Shown: positions 6,302 through 16,106 of the stretch, in pieces
Layout of the letters: the number at the start of each line of letters is the position of its first letter
How positions within the stretch are numbered: the stretch's first letter is position 1
Notes under the pieces: model-generated
Told to the model about the DNA's origin: nothing
Seen by the model: only the letters and a program-made list of their open reading frames with translations
The model's database searches: none
Assembly (NCBI RefSeq): GCF_947501425.1
Contig: NZ_CANMVN010000006.1
Location: forward strand, 1-64,000
DNA from: an uncultured Psychroserpens sp.
Lineage (GTDB): Bacteria; Bacteroidota; Bacteroidia; Flavobacteriales; Flavobacteriaceae
DNA length: 64,000 nucleotides
Direction of reading: 5' to 3'
Position numbers and translations under genes: made by a program

Positions 6302-8644
6302 TTAGAATGGTTTGTACCATTTTTTATTTCGATGTGGATTATTTCCGTAGCCATAACCGTAACCTTTCTTTTTAATCGTTCCGTTAAGAAGCGTTACCAT
6401 ATTTGGCAAACGTTTTTCTTCATACATGGTTTGCGCTATGTGTAATTGACGCTTATCAATATTATTTGCACTTACAACATATATAAATATATCGGCATGT
6501 TCACTAATAAGCAAGGTATCGGTTACCAAACCAACAGCTGCTGTATCAACAATAACATAATCGTAATGCTTTTTGACGTTTTCAAAAAGATAGTTCACAC
6601 GATCACTCATTAATAACTCTGCTGGATTAGGCGGAATAGATCCTGAAGGAATCACATCTAAAAATGGATTATCCTTTACCTTTACAGTCACATCTTCAAT
6701 GCTTAAACTTTTATCTGAAATGAAATCTGTAAGCCCTTTATCTGTTTTCATATTCAAATAATCATTAACTCTTGGGACTCTAATATCAGTTTCAATTAGT
6801 AATACTTTCTTTTCTGAAAATGAAAATGAACTGGCCAGATTGGTCGTAGTATGAGATTTTCCCTCTTGTGCTGAAGTAGAGGTTACAAATACTGTTTTGC
6901 AAGGGCTATCTACTTTTTGCAACATGAAATCAATATTGGTTCTGATAATTCTGAAAGCCTCAGCCTTTGGAGAATAATCTACTTTGTTAACGACTTTTAA
7001 TTTTTTCTCCGATTTCGGAATGTCACCAATAAAAGGTGCTTTGATCAATCGCAATACATCTTCTTTGTTATGCACTTTTGTGTCAATAAGATCTTTAGCG
7101 TAGACAAATGATACAGGAACAAAAAGTCCGAGTAATATAGCAGCCAGATAGATGACCTTTTTCTTAGGTGAAACAGGATCTTCATTGGTATAGCCATAAT
7201 CGATGACCTTTGCATTAGCTGTTGACATACCAAGAGTAATGGCTGTTTCCTCACGCTTTTCTAATAAATAGAGGTAGAGTGATTCTTTAATATCTTGCTG
7301 ACGTTTAATATCTCTAAACTGACGCTCTTTTCCTGGTGCAGAATAAATTTGTCCGCGAATTCTGCTTTCTTCTCTATTCAGGTTTCTCAGCGTGATTTCA
7401 TTTGCTCTCTTAATATTATTTAAACTCTGATCAAGGTTGTTCTTTAATGCATTTATCTGATCGTTTAATTTAACAACAGTTGGATTCTTATCACTTGAAT
7501 TTTTTAAAATACGATCCCGTTGCAACACTAATTCATTATGACTTTTGGTAATTTGTGCGACATCACTATCTGCAATACCAATATCGGCAGGTAGCAGATC
7601 GGTTTCTACACTATCATCGTTAAGACGTTCACTCATGAATTCAACCAATTGCAATTGATTACTGGTTTGGTTGATCTTGGCATCGGTTTGACGTTCGCTT
7701 TCTAAAAAGATGTTAGATTGAGCAGATAGCGCAGTAAGCCTGTTGTCTTTTTGTAGTTTTTCGGCAGTAAAATCCACTTGTTCCAATTCGTTGGACACAA
7801 CATTTAAACGATTGGTAATAAACTCTGATGTTGTTTTTACAATTAGCTCCTTGTCATTAATAACATCTGCATTATATTTTTCTATGACCTTGTCTAATAT
7901 TAAACGAGCTTTTTCCTTAATACTCTCCTTTAGAGATAACCTAATCACGTTAGAGTTTTCAGTAGTACTAATCTGTAGCTTGGTTAAATACTCCTCAACA
8001 ACACTATGTAGCGGTCTGATGCTAATTTCAACATAAGAACCAGGTTCAGAACCGTAAGTTCCAATATTAGGTGTGATAACAAATTCGCCAATAGAAGCGC
8101 TTACCTTGTCACCAAAACTATGGGTTGTAGTTTCTCCATCATTAAATTCCAATAGTTTATTGGTGTTGAGTTTAGAGAGTTCAAACTGTTGCTCTGATAT
8201 GACTTTTATAAACAGTGATTTATTAATGTTCTCAACAATGGAATCACTCATAAAGAAATTGACATTCATTGGAGGATTTGAGTAAACTTCCTGATTCTTT
8301 AATTTACCACTAACAAAATACCTGATGTTGAGTTTAAGGTCTTTTACAACTTCAGTAAGAATCGATCGTGAGCGGATGACTGCAATTTCATCTGTGACAT
8401 TAGGCAAGGTAGTTCCTAACATGCCATTTTGGAGTGAGGATATTTCAGATAAACTCCTTGAGTTCTCGTCTTCTTTTAATTTGATAGTAGCATTTGCTTC
8501 ATATAAAAAAGTACTATACCTGATTTTTAAAAACGCAATGGCCAATGCTATAAACAGGCAAACCAGAATGAGCTTCCATTTGGATAGATATAACTCAAAC
8601 AGGTTAACAATAGTATCTTTATTTGTAAGGGAATTTTGCGACAT
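6302..8644 (-). CDS. wzc: polysaccharide co-polymerase and tyrosine autokinase (Wzc)
   Basis: 780 residues. A bacterial tyrosine kinase fused to a chain-length-control domain; it regulates polymer length and drives export through the outer-membrane Wza channel. Wzz domain near the N-terminus with a membrane helix at about 30-50, long periplasmic coiled-coil region (about 250-470), second membrane helix at about 510-530, then the kinase domain: Walker A variant TSAQEGKSHTTTNLA (about 588-602), Walker A' VLLIETDIRVPRV (about 615-627), Walker B VIVDTAAVGLVTD. The C-terminal end is a tyrosine-rich tail with GYGYGYG, the autophosphorylation cluster. It is the last gene of the polysaccharide locus and follows wza with a 20-base gap. 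Confidence 0.95.
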   Translation of the reverse strand: MSQNSLTNKDTIVNLFELYLSKWKLILVCLFIALAIAFLKIRYSTFLYEANATIKLKEDENSRSLSEISSLQNGMLGTTLPNVTDEIAVIRSRSILTEVVKDLKLNIRYFVSGKLKNQEVYSNPPMNVNFFMSDSIVENINKSLFIKVISEQQFELSKLNTNKLLEFNDGETTTHSFGDKVSASIGEFVITPNIGTYGSEPGSYVEISIRPLHSVVEEYLTKLQISTTENSNVIRLSLKESIKEKARLILDKVIEKYNADVINDKELIVKTTSEFITNRLNVVSNELEQVDFTAEKLQKDNRLTALSAQSNIFLESERQTDAKINQTSNQLQLVEFMSERLNDDSVETDLLPADIGIADSDVAQITKSHNELVLQRDRILKNSSDKNPTVVKLNDQINALKNNLDQSLNNIKRANEITLRNLNREESRIRGQIYSAPGKERQFRDIKRQQDIKESLYLYLLEKREETAITLGMSTANAKVIDYGYTNEDPVSPKKKVIYLAAILLGLFVPVSFVYAKDLIDTKVHNKEDVLRLIKAPFIGDIPKSEKKLKVVNKVDYSPKAEAFRIIRTNIDFMLQKVDSPCKTVFVTSTSAQEGKSHTTTNLASSFSFSEKKVLLIETDIRVPRVNDYLNMKTDKGLTDFISDKSLSIEDVTVKVKDNPFLDVIPSGSIPPNPAELLMSDRVNYLFENVKKHYDYVIVDTAAVGLVTDTLLISEHADIFIYVVSANNIDKRQLHIAQTMYEEKRLPNMVTLLNGTIKKKGYGYGYGNNPHRNKKWYKPF

Positions 8645-8664
8645 AATAATGTGTTTATACTATG

Positions 8665-9465
8665 TTAGTTTCGAAAAATGAAAATTGCTGCAATAGTTGC
8701 TAATGTTGATACAGCAGATATGACCAACGGTGTATTAGGATTGTAAGATGATGTTTTAACTCTGGCATTATTTGGTTCTACATAAATAACATCATTCTGT
8801 GATAAATAATACACTGGTGAGTTTACAACATTGATAGAGGTAAGGTCATACTTTGCATACTTTTTCTTTCCATCTATTTCGCGAATTAAGAATATATTAT
8901 CTCGCTTTCCGTAGATAGTTAAATCACCAGCTAAACCTAAAGCCTCTGTTAATGAGATTCGTTCATCTTGAACAGTGTAAGCACCAGGACGATTAACTTC
9001 ACCAAGAACAGTGATGGTGAAATTGACAAGACGAATGTTTACAATAAACTCTTTAACGTATTCACCTATTTTTTCTTTGAGCATTTGAGTGGCCTCAACT
9101 CTGGTAAGACCTCCAATTTTTACAGTTCCCAATACTGGAAACTCAATATTACCATCCTTATCAATCAAATAGGTTTGTCTCAATATGTTGGCTTGGTTTA
9201 CAACACTGGCATTATTAGCATTGTAGCTAACTACAGGTAAATTAAATGCTGCAACCGATTCTGCAACTTCTGCTGAAACATCAATAGTTAGTAAATCGTT
9301 GGGTTTATACTTGATTTCATAAATATTATCCAGCTCACTTAAACTTTGATCTGTAATAGGTTCATCCTGAAAGTAGATGATCTCTTTTCTCGAGCCACAT
9401 GAGGATAAAATGGCTAAAGAGAGTACAAGAAATACTCGAAATATGTGGTTGAAATTTTGACGCAT
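8665..9465 (-). CDS. wza: outer-membrane polysaccharide export lipoprotein (Wza)
   Basis: About 266 residues from the ATG at 9465; an upstream in-frame ATG at 9516 would overlap the preceding gene and add residues before the signal sequence. The chosen start gives a clean lipoprotein signal with lipobox LSSC followed by GSRKEI. A polysaccharide export (SLBB-neighbouring) domain includes YKPNDLLTIDVS (about 55-66) and DKDGNIEFPVLGTVKIGGLT (about 120-139). A SLBB segment follows (VLGEVNRPGAYTVQ), and a C-terminal hydrophobic helix ends the protein. It should form the outer-membrane channel that works with Wzc encoded immediately downstream. Confidence 0.93.
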   Translation of the reverse strand: MRQNFNHIFRVFLVLSLAILSSCGSRKEIIYFQDEPITDQSLSELDNIYEIKYKPNDLLTIDVSAEVAESVAAFNLPVVSYNANNASVVNQANILRQTYLIDKDGNIEFPVLGTVKIGGLTRVEATQMLKEKIGEYVKEFIVNIRLVNFTITVLGEVNRPGAYTVQDERISLTEALGLAGDLTIYGKRDNIFLIREIDGKKKYAKYDLTSINVVNSPVYYLSQNDVIYVEPNNARVKTSSYNPNTPLVISAVSTLATIAAIFIFRN

Positions 9466-9490
9466 AATGTTTTGTTTGATTTGGTTTAGC

Positions 9491-11383
9491 TTATTTTTTT
9501 GAATCCAAAACCTCATATTTTGAGTTGTTGGAAATATATTCGGGAATTATATCTTTTATCATGGATACAATCTCTAGATTTTGAGACTTAGAATTAACAG
9601 CACATAAACTTGAGATTTTATCACTAATGGTTAAAATATCTAAAGGTTTGGTTTTAGCAATCATGATCTTTTCATGATATGTAGGTCTTGTGTTTTCACC
9701 ATCTGCTAATAGCTCCTCATAAATTTTTTCACCTGGGCGTAAACCTGTAATTTTAATATCTATATCTTCTGGATATCTTAATCCAGAAAGAATGATCATA
9801 TTTTTTGCCAAATCATGGATTTTAACAGATTCACCCATATCAAACACAAAGATCTCACCTCCATTACCCATAGTTGCCGCTTCTAATACAAGCTGACATG
9901 CTTCGGAAATGGTCATAAAATATCGTGTAATTTCTTTGTGAGTAACAGTTAGCGGTCCGCCATTTTCAATTTGTTTTTTAAATAATGGAATAACAGAACC
10001 GTTAGACCCTAATACATTTCCAAATCGAGTGGTAATGAATTTTGTCTTTCCTTTTCCTTGTAAACAATTTACATAAAGCTCTGCAATACGTTTTGTTGCT
10101 CCCATTACATTGGTTGGATTTACCGCTTTATCTGTGGAGATCAATACAAATTTATTGACACCATGCTTTACTGAAAGACTTGCGACATGTCTGGTTCCGC
10201 CAATATTAACACTAACGGCTTCATAAGGGTTGTTTTCCATTAATGGTACATGCTTGTATGCTGCAGCATGAAATATGATTTTAGGTTTATGGATTTGAAA
10301 TAGTTTTTCCATGCGTCTAAAGTCTCTTACATCTGCTACAATGGAAATGAAGTTCTTTACACCATTTTGTATAAATTCCTGCTGAAGCTCGTACAATGGC
10401 GATTCAGCACTGTCTATAAGAATTAATTTTTTATAGTTATAATGTGTTGCTTTTCTAGCAATTTCACTACCAATAGAACCAGCAGCACCAGTTATTAAAA
10501 TGATTTGATTTTCATACTCGTCTATCAATGCAGGATTGGTTATAGAAATAGGATCACGTCCTAGCAGGTCTTCGATATTAACCTCTTTAATTTGACCAAC
10601 ACTAAGGTCGCCATCAATCCAATTTTGGACAGGTGGTACAATTTTAACTTTCAGCCCCAATTCAAATAACTGGCCAGAAATCTGTAATAGTCTTGAAGAT
10701 TCAATATTTTGAATAGAAATGATAACTTCCTCAACACCGTACTTTTCTATAAACTTCGGAGTGATTTTATCCAAGCTATATACCGATAAGGTATTTATCT
10801 TTTTACCAATCTTACTATCATTGTCATCAATAAACCCAATAATTTGATGGCTATTCTTCGGGTCATTTGTAATAGCATCATATGTGATCATTCCAGAATT
10901 CCCTGCACCAAAGATCAAAACACGTCTTTGGGTTTTAAAATCCTGCATAAGCTTATTATACATAGATTTTATAAACAACTTGAAACCTACTAGAAAAAGG
11001 ATATTGAGTAGTAAATGAATATAAATAATCGATCCGGAAATATTGAAAATCCCATCAAAATGAAAGCGTCTGCTAAAAAAGGTTGTTACAATAAGAATGG
11101 TAGCTAAAATATTGACGCCAATGATAATATTGATAACATCTTTAAACCCTGTAAATCTAACAACACCTTTATACGAACCAACTAAAAGAAAACTGATTAA
11201 AGCAGCTAAAACCACAAAGGGGATCTGCTTGAACATTGTAATAAAATCAAAGTCTAGAATAAAATTAAAACGTATAACATATGCAGCAATGAAGGTAAAT
11301 GCTACGATACTTAAATCGAAAAGCATTACCAACCATCTGGATGCATATTTATGCGAAATATTTTGAAGTAAACTTTTAATCAT
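9491..11383 (-). CDS. membrane nucleotide-sugar dehydratase, CapD/WbpM/FlaA1 type
   Basis: 630 residues. Four N-terminal membrane helices (within about 1-130), then a first Rossmann-like CoA-binding domain (RVLIFGAGNSGM, about 153). The catalytic SDR domain follows: NAD motif ITGAAGSIGSEIARK (about 298-312), FHAAAYKHVPLMENNPYEAV, and the catalytic region STDKAVNPTNVMGATKR, in which the usual Tyr of YxxxK is replaced by Met, the large-enzyme subtype. The family performs 4,6-dehydration of UDP-GlcNAc, the first step to UDP-QuiNAc4N-type sugars. The aminotransferase gene overlaps its start by 4 bases and would act on the 4-keto product. Confidence 0.92.
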   Translation of the reverse strand: MIKSLLQNISHKYASRWLVMLFDLSIVAFTFIAAYVIRFNFILDFDFITMFKQIPFVVLAALISFLLVGSYKGVVRFTGFKDVINIIIGVNILATILIVTTFFSRRFHFDGIFNISGSIIYIHLLLNILFLVGFKLFIKSMYNKLMQDFKTQRRVLIFGAGNSGMITYDAITNDPKNSHQIIGFIDDNDSKIGKKINTLSVYSLDKITPKFIEKYGVEEVIISIQNIESSRLLQISGQLFELGLKVKIVPPVQNWIDGDLSVGQIKEVNIEDLLGRDPISITNPALIDEYENQIILITGAAGSIGSEIARKATHYNYKKLILIDSAESPLYELQQEFIQNGVKNFISIVADVRDFRRMEKLFQIHKPKIIFHAAAYKHVPLMENNPYEAVSVNIGGTRHVASLSVKHGVNKFVLISTDKAVNPTNVMGATKRIAELYVNCLQGKGKTKFITTRFGNVLGSNGSVIPLFKKQIENGGPLTVTHKEITRYFMTISEACQLVLEAATMGNGGEIFVFDMGESVKIHDLAKNMIILSGLRYPEDIDIKITGLRPGEKIYEELLADGENTRPTYHEKIMIAKTKPLDILTISDKISSLCAVNSKSQNLEIVSMIKDIIPEYISNNSKYEVLDSKK

Positions 11384-12504
11384 GCTCTAAAATACGTTTT
11401 TATTGCAGATGTTACTCTATTTAATTCATTTTCAGTTAAGTTGGAACCGCTAGGCAAACATAGGCCTTTTTCAAATAAATCATCTGAGACACCATTGAGA
11501 TACTGAGGTGCATCTTTGAAAATAGGTTGTTGATGCATAGGCTTCCAAAGTGGTCTGGTTTCTATATTTGAGGCTTCTAATGCAGTTCTAATTCCTTCTC
11601 TTACGGTTTCTGAAGGCGTTAACATGCAAGACAACCATCTGTTAGAAAAATAGTCGCTAGGCTCATCAATAAACCTTAACTCATCTATAGCTTTGAAACT
11701 GTCTTTATAAAACTCATAATTGCGTCTGCGAGCAGCCACACGATCATCTAAAACTTCCATCTGACCTCTGCCAATTCCAGCAAGAACATTGGATAGTCTA
11801 TAGTTATAACCAATTGTAGTATGTAAATATTCAACAGCTTTCTCTCTGGCTTGAGTAGCTAAAAACACAGCTTTCTCTTTAAGTTTAAGGTCTTTAGTGA
11901 CTATAGCGCCTCCACCAGATGTTGTAATAATTTTATTTCCATTAAACGACAATATAGCGATATCTCCAAAAGTCCCACACTTCACTGATTTATAGGAGCT
12001 ACCCAGAGCTTCGGCACTATCCTCTAAAACAGGAATGTTGTAAGCTTTAGCAATCTTATGAATAGCTTCTACTTTATATGGCATTCCGTACAGATGAACA
12101 GCAATTATAGCCTTTGGTGTTTTTCCTTTGGATATACGATCTTTTATTGCAATTTCCAGTTGCTCAGGACACATGTTCCAAGTGTCAGCTTCACTATCAA
12201 CAAATACTGGAGTAGCGCCTTGATATATAATTGGATTTGCTGAAGCTGAAAATGTCTTACTTTGACAAATTACTTCATCATCTTTACCAATATTCAATAA
12301 AATAAGACCAAGATGAATAGCAGCTGTGCCAGAACATAGCGCAGCAACATGACTATCTTCTTTGAGATAGTTTTGGATATCGCTTTCAAAACCATTCACA
12401 TGAGGCCCCAAAGGAGCGATCCAGTTTGTTTCAAAAGCATTATTAATATAAGATTGCTCTTTTCCACTCATATGTGGAGTTGACAACCAAATTTTTGATT
12501 CCAT
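11380..12504 (-). CDS. DegT/DnrJ/EryC1 sugar aminotransferase
   Basis: About 374 residues from the ATG at 12504; a TTG two codons upstream is in frame but less likely. PLP-dependent transfer of an amino group to a nucleotide 4-keto-sugar. Seen: the N-terminal WLSTPHMSGKEQ substrate segment, CSGTAAIHLGL phosphate-binding stretch, VLEDSAEALGSSYK with the Asp that holds the pyridine nitrogen, and the PLP Lys in LSFNGNKIITTSGGGA. Its 3' end overlaps the CapD-type dehydratase by 4 bases, a strong hint that the two enzymes act in sequence in making an amino-deoxy sugar such as a bacillosamine-type residue. The exact sugar cannot be told from sequence. Confidence 0.93.
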   Translation of the reverse strand: MESKIWLSTPHMSGKEQSYINNAFETNWIAPLGPHVNGFESDIQNYLKEDSHVAALCSGTAAIHLGLILLNIGKDDEVICQSKTFSASANPIIYQGATPVFVDSEADTWNMCPEQLEIAIKDRISKGKTPKAIIAVHLYGMPYKVEAIHKIAKAYNIPVLEDSAEALGSSYKSVKCGTFGDIAILSFNGNKIITTSGGGAIVTKDLKLKEKAVFLATQAREKAVEYLHTTIGYNYRLSNVLAGIGRGQMEVLDDRVAARRRNYEFYKDSFKAIDELRFIDEPSDYFSNRWLSCMLTPSETVREGIRTALEASNIETRPLWKPMHQQPIFKDAPQYLNGVSDDLFEKGLCLPSGSNLTENELNRVTSAIKTYFRA

Positions 12505-12720
12505 AATCAACTTGTTAAGTAAGTTTATTACTATTCAACAGTATTGTCTAGCGAGGGATTGGGGTTTGAAATTAAAGAAATGACGCGTTGTACAACTCAT
12601 TATTTCTGAAAATTCTGTCTAAATATGCGTTAATACCATAAGAACAACCAAATAAACACGATAAAAAACAATTTTTGACGTTGACTTATAAACAAAAGAT
12701 TTGTAGGAAAAGGTATTTGT

Positions 12721-13725
12721 TTATAAAGCAGACTTCACCTTATCTGTTAAACCTGTCATCGTTTCGCTTTGAAAACCGTAAGTCTCATGCAAGGCTTTGT
12801 AGGTTTTAAAAACAGTTTCGAGGGTGTTAAAATTTTCTTCTGTATACTTACCAAAATTATGTGGATGCCACCATAAGTGATAGACTTGGTTGTTTTTGGC
12901 AGCATAGGTCATTGCCTTTTTTATTCGCTTAAGTTTAAGAGGTTCAAAATATTTAAGTTTTCTGTTGAAAGGCCTCAAAAAACGACTTGAGGGTATATTG
13001 TAAAGCATCCCGCTGTCAGCAAATGCTCTCGCATCATAGGTATTAGTGCCTGTAAGATTAACATATGCATCTAATGGCTTTAATGCTCTAAATATCCATA
13101 GGTTCCGGTATGTTTTGGTGCTATGAATGTTATATATAAACGATTTTTCCTTTCCTCTAAAACTGGTAATTCCATACTTTTTGCAAGCCTGTAAATAAGG
13201 TTTGTCTGCTGCATCATCAGGATTTATTTGATTTTTAGGAAAAACAATGCTTTTAATCGTAATTCCCAAAGCTTTTGCAATGTTAATAGATGCCTTAAGA
13301 TCTTCATCAAACTGTTCAGGTGTTTGTCCTGGCGCATGACAATTGAAATGAGAAAAGGTGTGCGTTCCTATTTCATGATTGCCATTATCTCTTATCTCTT
13401 TAATTTTGGAGTTCGCATAGTGAAATGAATCGTCTGTTTCATCATGACCAATGCTATCTAGTAATTGATACGGATTCAACTTTTCTAATGAGTAGGTGGG
13501 TTTATTTTGTGGAAGATGATGTAAGAGATCGTTTTTGTCTTTGGCAAACAATAAACCTACTGTACAGAAGGTGAGTTTAACGTCGTATTTGCTACTCATG
13601 TCTAAAAGCCTGTCAATAACCTTACTAACATTCTCTAAGTTCTCTTTATAGTCATTGACAGATTTTTTATCAAAAACTCCCCAATGAATCTCATAATCCA
13701 AAGACACAACAAAATGACCGTTCAT
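12721..13725 (-). CDS. polysaccharide deacetylase family protein
   Basis: 334 residues. The NodB-type domain is visible: catalytic base and first metal Asp in VVSLDYEIHWG (residue about 10), metal His pair in GTHTFSHFNCH (about 118-128), and FPKNQ further on. WWHPHNFGKYTEENF near residue 290 carries the C-terminal catalytic His. There is no signal peptide, so the protein is probably cytoplasmic or membrane-associated and may act on a lipid-linked precursor. It is separated from the aminotransferase by about 216 bases without a recognised gene and is divergent from the GNAT-like gene. Confidence 0.88.
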   Translation of the reverse strand: MNGHFVVSLDYEIHWGVFDKKSVNDYKENLENVSKVIDRLLDMSSKYDVKLTFCTVGLLFAKDKNDLLHHLPQNKPTYSLEKLNPYQLLDSIGHDETDDSFHYANSKIKEIRDNGNHEIGTHTFSHFNCHAPGQTPEQFDEDLKASINIAKALGITIKSIVFPKNQINPDDAADKPYLQACKKYGITSFRGKEKSFIYNIHSTKTYRNLWIFRALKPLDAYVNLTGTNTYDARAFADSGMLYNIPSSRFLRPFNRKLKYFEPLKLKRIKKAMTYAAKNNQVYHLWWHPHNFGKYTEENFNTLETVFKTYKALHETYGFQSETMTGLTDKVKSAL

Positions 13726-13788
13726 AGCTTAATTCATAATGGGGTTAAAAATAATTAAAATAAACAATTTATTTTTTAATTCTCTTAA

Positions 13789-13820
13789 TTGATTAATACG
13801 TATCAAAAATGTTACTTTTG
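13789..13820 (+). promoter_or_regulatory. promoter of the GNAT/FemAB-like gene
   Basis: TTG at 13789-13791, a 21-base spacer and TACTTTTG at 13813-13820 give an excellent match to the Bacteroidota consensus TTG-N19-21-TAnnTTTG. The box overlaps the bases before an in-frame TTG at 13823, which therefore cannot have a leader. This argues for the ATG at 13850 as the real start. Confidence 0.75.
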
Positions 13821-13849
13821 CATTGAATTTTAGATGCTTTTATAATTCA

Positions 13850-15088
13850 ATGAAAATCAATCCTTTTACATCATCTAGCTTTGAATCTATTTGGGCTAAA
13901 CACTTCAATCACGGAAAAGATCTGGAGGCTTTTGATTTTATTAAAGGTGTAAAGTTTGTAAAGAATTCACGTGACGGTATCTATATCAACGCAGGACGAA
14001 ATCTAACCAAAGGAATTTCTTATTCTTTAGACTATTCTAAGCATGATTACAAAGGGAAAACATTTCTGCTGTATGATGTGCCTGCATATTTTGATTTGCA
14101 AGAATTTAAACCACCTGCAGATAGTTCGCTTAAGTTAAAGACCTTATTTCAGTATCAGGGTTTTTTGATGGATATTACAAATTTTAATGATCAAGATGAG
14201 TATATAAATTCGCGATTTAGTTCTAAAAACAGAAGAGAGTTTCGCTCAAATAAAAGACGATTAGAACAATGTTTTGATATCAGCTATTCGTTTATAAATG
14301 AAGCTATGTCTCAAGCTGATTTTGATGTGCTTTTTGAACAATTCTATCAGTTACTCAGTAAACGTTTTGCAGATAAGCAAACCAACTATCATCATCTGAG
14401 TTCTAATAAATGGAATTACTACAGAGAGTTAGTTTTTAAAATGTTGCAGGAACAAAGAGCATCATTATTGGTAATCTACAATGAAACAACACCAATAGGA
14501 ATTACACTTAATTTTCATGCTGAAGATATTCTTTTTGAGACCATAACTGTTTTTGATCCAGATTACTATAAATTCAGTATTGGAAAAACGTCAATTATTA
14601 AATTGCTGGAATGGTGTTTTGAGCACAACTATCGTATTTCTGATTTTTCTAAAGGAGATTTTGATTATAAACACAAATGGAGTAATCTGGTCTATGATTT
14701 TAATTACCATGTATTGTACGATTCAAAATCTTTAAAATCGGTTGTAAGAGCTAAGTATGCTGAAACTTACTACAGGTTGAAGCTTTATTTGAGGAAAAAG
14801 AAAGTCAATGAACTGTACAGAAAATATAAGTTTTTACTAAAAGGTAAGGAGAAGGATACATCTTATCAAAATTTTAAATTTGAAAAAATCACTGATTTTA
14901 CACCTTCGGATGCCTATAGTACTATAGATTTCAGATCTGAAACGTATCGTTTTTTAAAACAATTTGTGTACACATTTTTGTTTGCTAATCCTGAGTCTGT
15001 AGCAAACATAAAAGTATTTAAACACAATACTAGCAATGAGTTTGTGATTGTAGGTTCAGAAAAGGCCCAGAAAGTAATCTTTAGTTAG
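13850..15088 (+). CDS. GNAT / FemAB-like acyltransferase of the polysaccharide locus
   Basis: About 412 residues from the ATG at 13850. Residues of about 130-290 match the BioF2-like acetyltransferase (Acetyltransf_6) / FemAB fold: SSKNRREFRSNKRRLEQ, LLVIYNETTPIGITLNFH, FDPDYYKFSIGKTSIIKLLEWCFEHN and DFSKGDFDYKHKWSN. Such proteins transfer acyl or aminoacyl groups and are common in polysaccharide loci. It is the only plus-strand gene in the 21-kb minus-strand locus, has its own strong promoter, and its stop overlaps the 3' end of the opposing ATP-grasp gene by 8 bases. Donor and acceptor are unknown. Confidence 0.8.
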   Translation: MKINPFTSSSFESIWAKHFNHGKDLEAFDFIKGVKFVKNSRDGIYINAGRNLTKGISYSLDYSKHDYKGKTFLLYDVPAYFDLQEFKPPADSSLKLKTLFQYQGFLMDITNFNDQDEYINSRFSSKNRREFRSNKRRLEQCFDISYSFINEAMSQADFDVLFEQFYQLLSKRFADKQTNYHHLSSNKWNYYRELVFKMLQEQRASLLVIYNETTPIGITLNFHAEDILFETITVFDPDYYKFSIGKTSIIKLLEWCFEHNYRISDFSKGDFDYKHKWSNLVYDFNYHVLYDSKSLKSVVRAKYAETYYRLKLYLRKKKVNELYRKYKFLLKGKEKDTSYQNFKFEKITDFTPSDAYSTIDFRSETYRFLKQFVYTFLFANPESVANIKVFKHNTSNEFVIVGSEKAQKVIFS

Positions 15089-16106
15089 TTGGTTTTATCT
15101 CTAACATTCTGTCGCATTTTGCAAATTGTTTTCCGGAAACATAATTATTAAAAGCATCCACATTAGTATTGCCTTTTAGCCATTCAATATAAATGGCAGC
15201 GGTATTAATTCCTGCTTCATGTGAGAACGGGTAACCTCCTCCAAATCTTGGGTTTAACTCAAGTACGTAAAGTTGATTGTTTGTAATAAAAACATCACAA
15301 TCCAGACTTCCAATATGTTTGAGATGCTCGGAAATTTTCTTTCCTATTTGTTCAAATCTTTCATCGATTACAGACACTGCTTTATCAGTTTCACCAGAAC
15401 GCATATTAAGTTTTTCTCTAACAAAAGTCCCGAAGTAATTTCCGTTAAAATCATTGACAATATCCATACCAAATTCTCTTCCATCTAACTTCTCTTGAAT
15501 AAGAATGGCGTGTTCCATATCCTGTTTACTGGCTGTATTAAGAATGGACTTTTTGAGTTTGATATGCTGTAGTTGGAATGCGAGTTTTAATTCTTCAGCA
15601 GACTCAGGAAAATCTATACCAATAGATGCACTTCCCCAACGAGGCTTAACAACCAGAGGGTAGTTAAGACGTCCTTTATCAATTTCAGCAAAGGCATCAT
15701 CTAAGTTGGTGAAGGTTTTAGGCGTCTTTAAGCCAATATCATTTAGAAATTTGAATGTTTCTACTTTATCAAAAGCAATATTGATGATATGCTCATTAGA
15801 CACTATAATTTTAGTGCCTGTAGCTTCTAATTCGTCTTTATGCTTTGCAAGAATAGGTAATTCTAGGTCGTTTAAAGAAATGACTGCTGAAACACGATGC
15901 TCAATGATGATTTTCTTTAGCTCTTCAATATAATTGTCATTGTAAATACTAGGAACTAAAATGGCTAAATGTGCGTCAACCATAGCAGGAGCAGAGAGAT
16001 TCATATCTGCTGCAATGATTTTTCCCTGACCTTTAATAGCCTCTTTAAAATAGTTGATCAAGTAATTGCGTCGTCCTGCGCAAGTAAATAATAGGTTAAT
16101 TGCCAT
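15081..16106 (-). CDS. ATP-grasp carboxylate-amine ligase-like protein
   Basis: About 341 residues from the ATG at 16106; the ATG at 16121 (five codons earlier) is also possible. Carbamoyl-phosphate-synthase-like ATP-grasp fold: an N-terminal pre-ATP-grasp Rossmann region (LLFTCAGRRNYLINYF) and the ATP-grasp core YPLVVKPRWGSASIGID (about 150-166). Further on are ILIQEKLDGREFGMDIV and VLELNPRFGGGYPFSHEAG, the Mg-ATP Glu/Asn end of the domain. It probably joins a carboxylate and an amine, perhaps an amino acid decoration of a sugar. It overlaps the sugar transferase gene upstream and the GNAT-like gene at its 3' end. Confidence 0.87.
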   Translation of the reverse strand: MAINLLFTCAGRRNYLINYFKEAIKGQGKIIAADMNLSAPAMVDAHLAILVPSIYNDNYIEELKKIIIEHRVSAVISLNDLELPILAKHKDELEATGTKIIVSNEHIINIAFDKVETFKFLNDIGLKTPKTFTNLDDAFAEIDKGRLNYPLVVKPRWGSASIGIDFPESAEELKLAFQLQHIKLKKSILNTASKQDMEHAILIQEKLDGREFGMDIVNDFNGNYFGTFVREKLNMRSGETDKAVSVIDERFEQIGKKISEHLKHIGSLDCDVFITNNQLYVLELNPRFGGGYPFSHEAGINTAAIYIEWLKGNTNVDAFNNYVSGKQFAKCDRMLEIKPTN

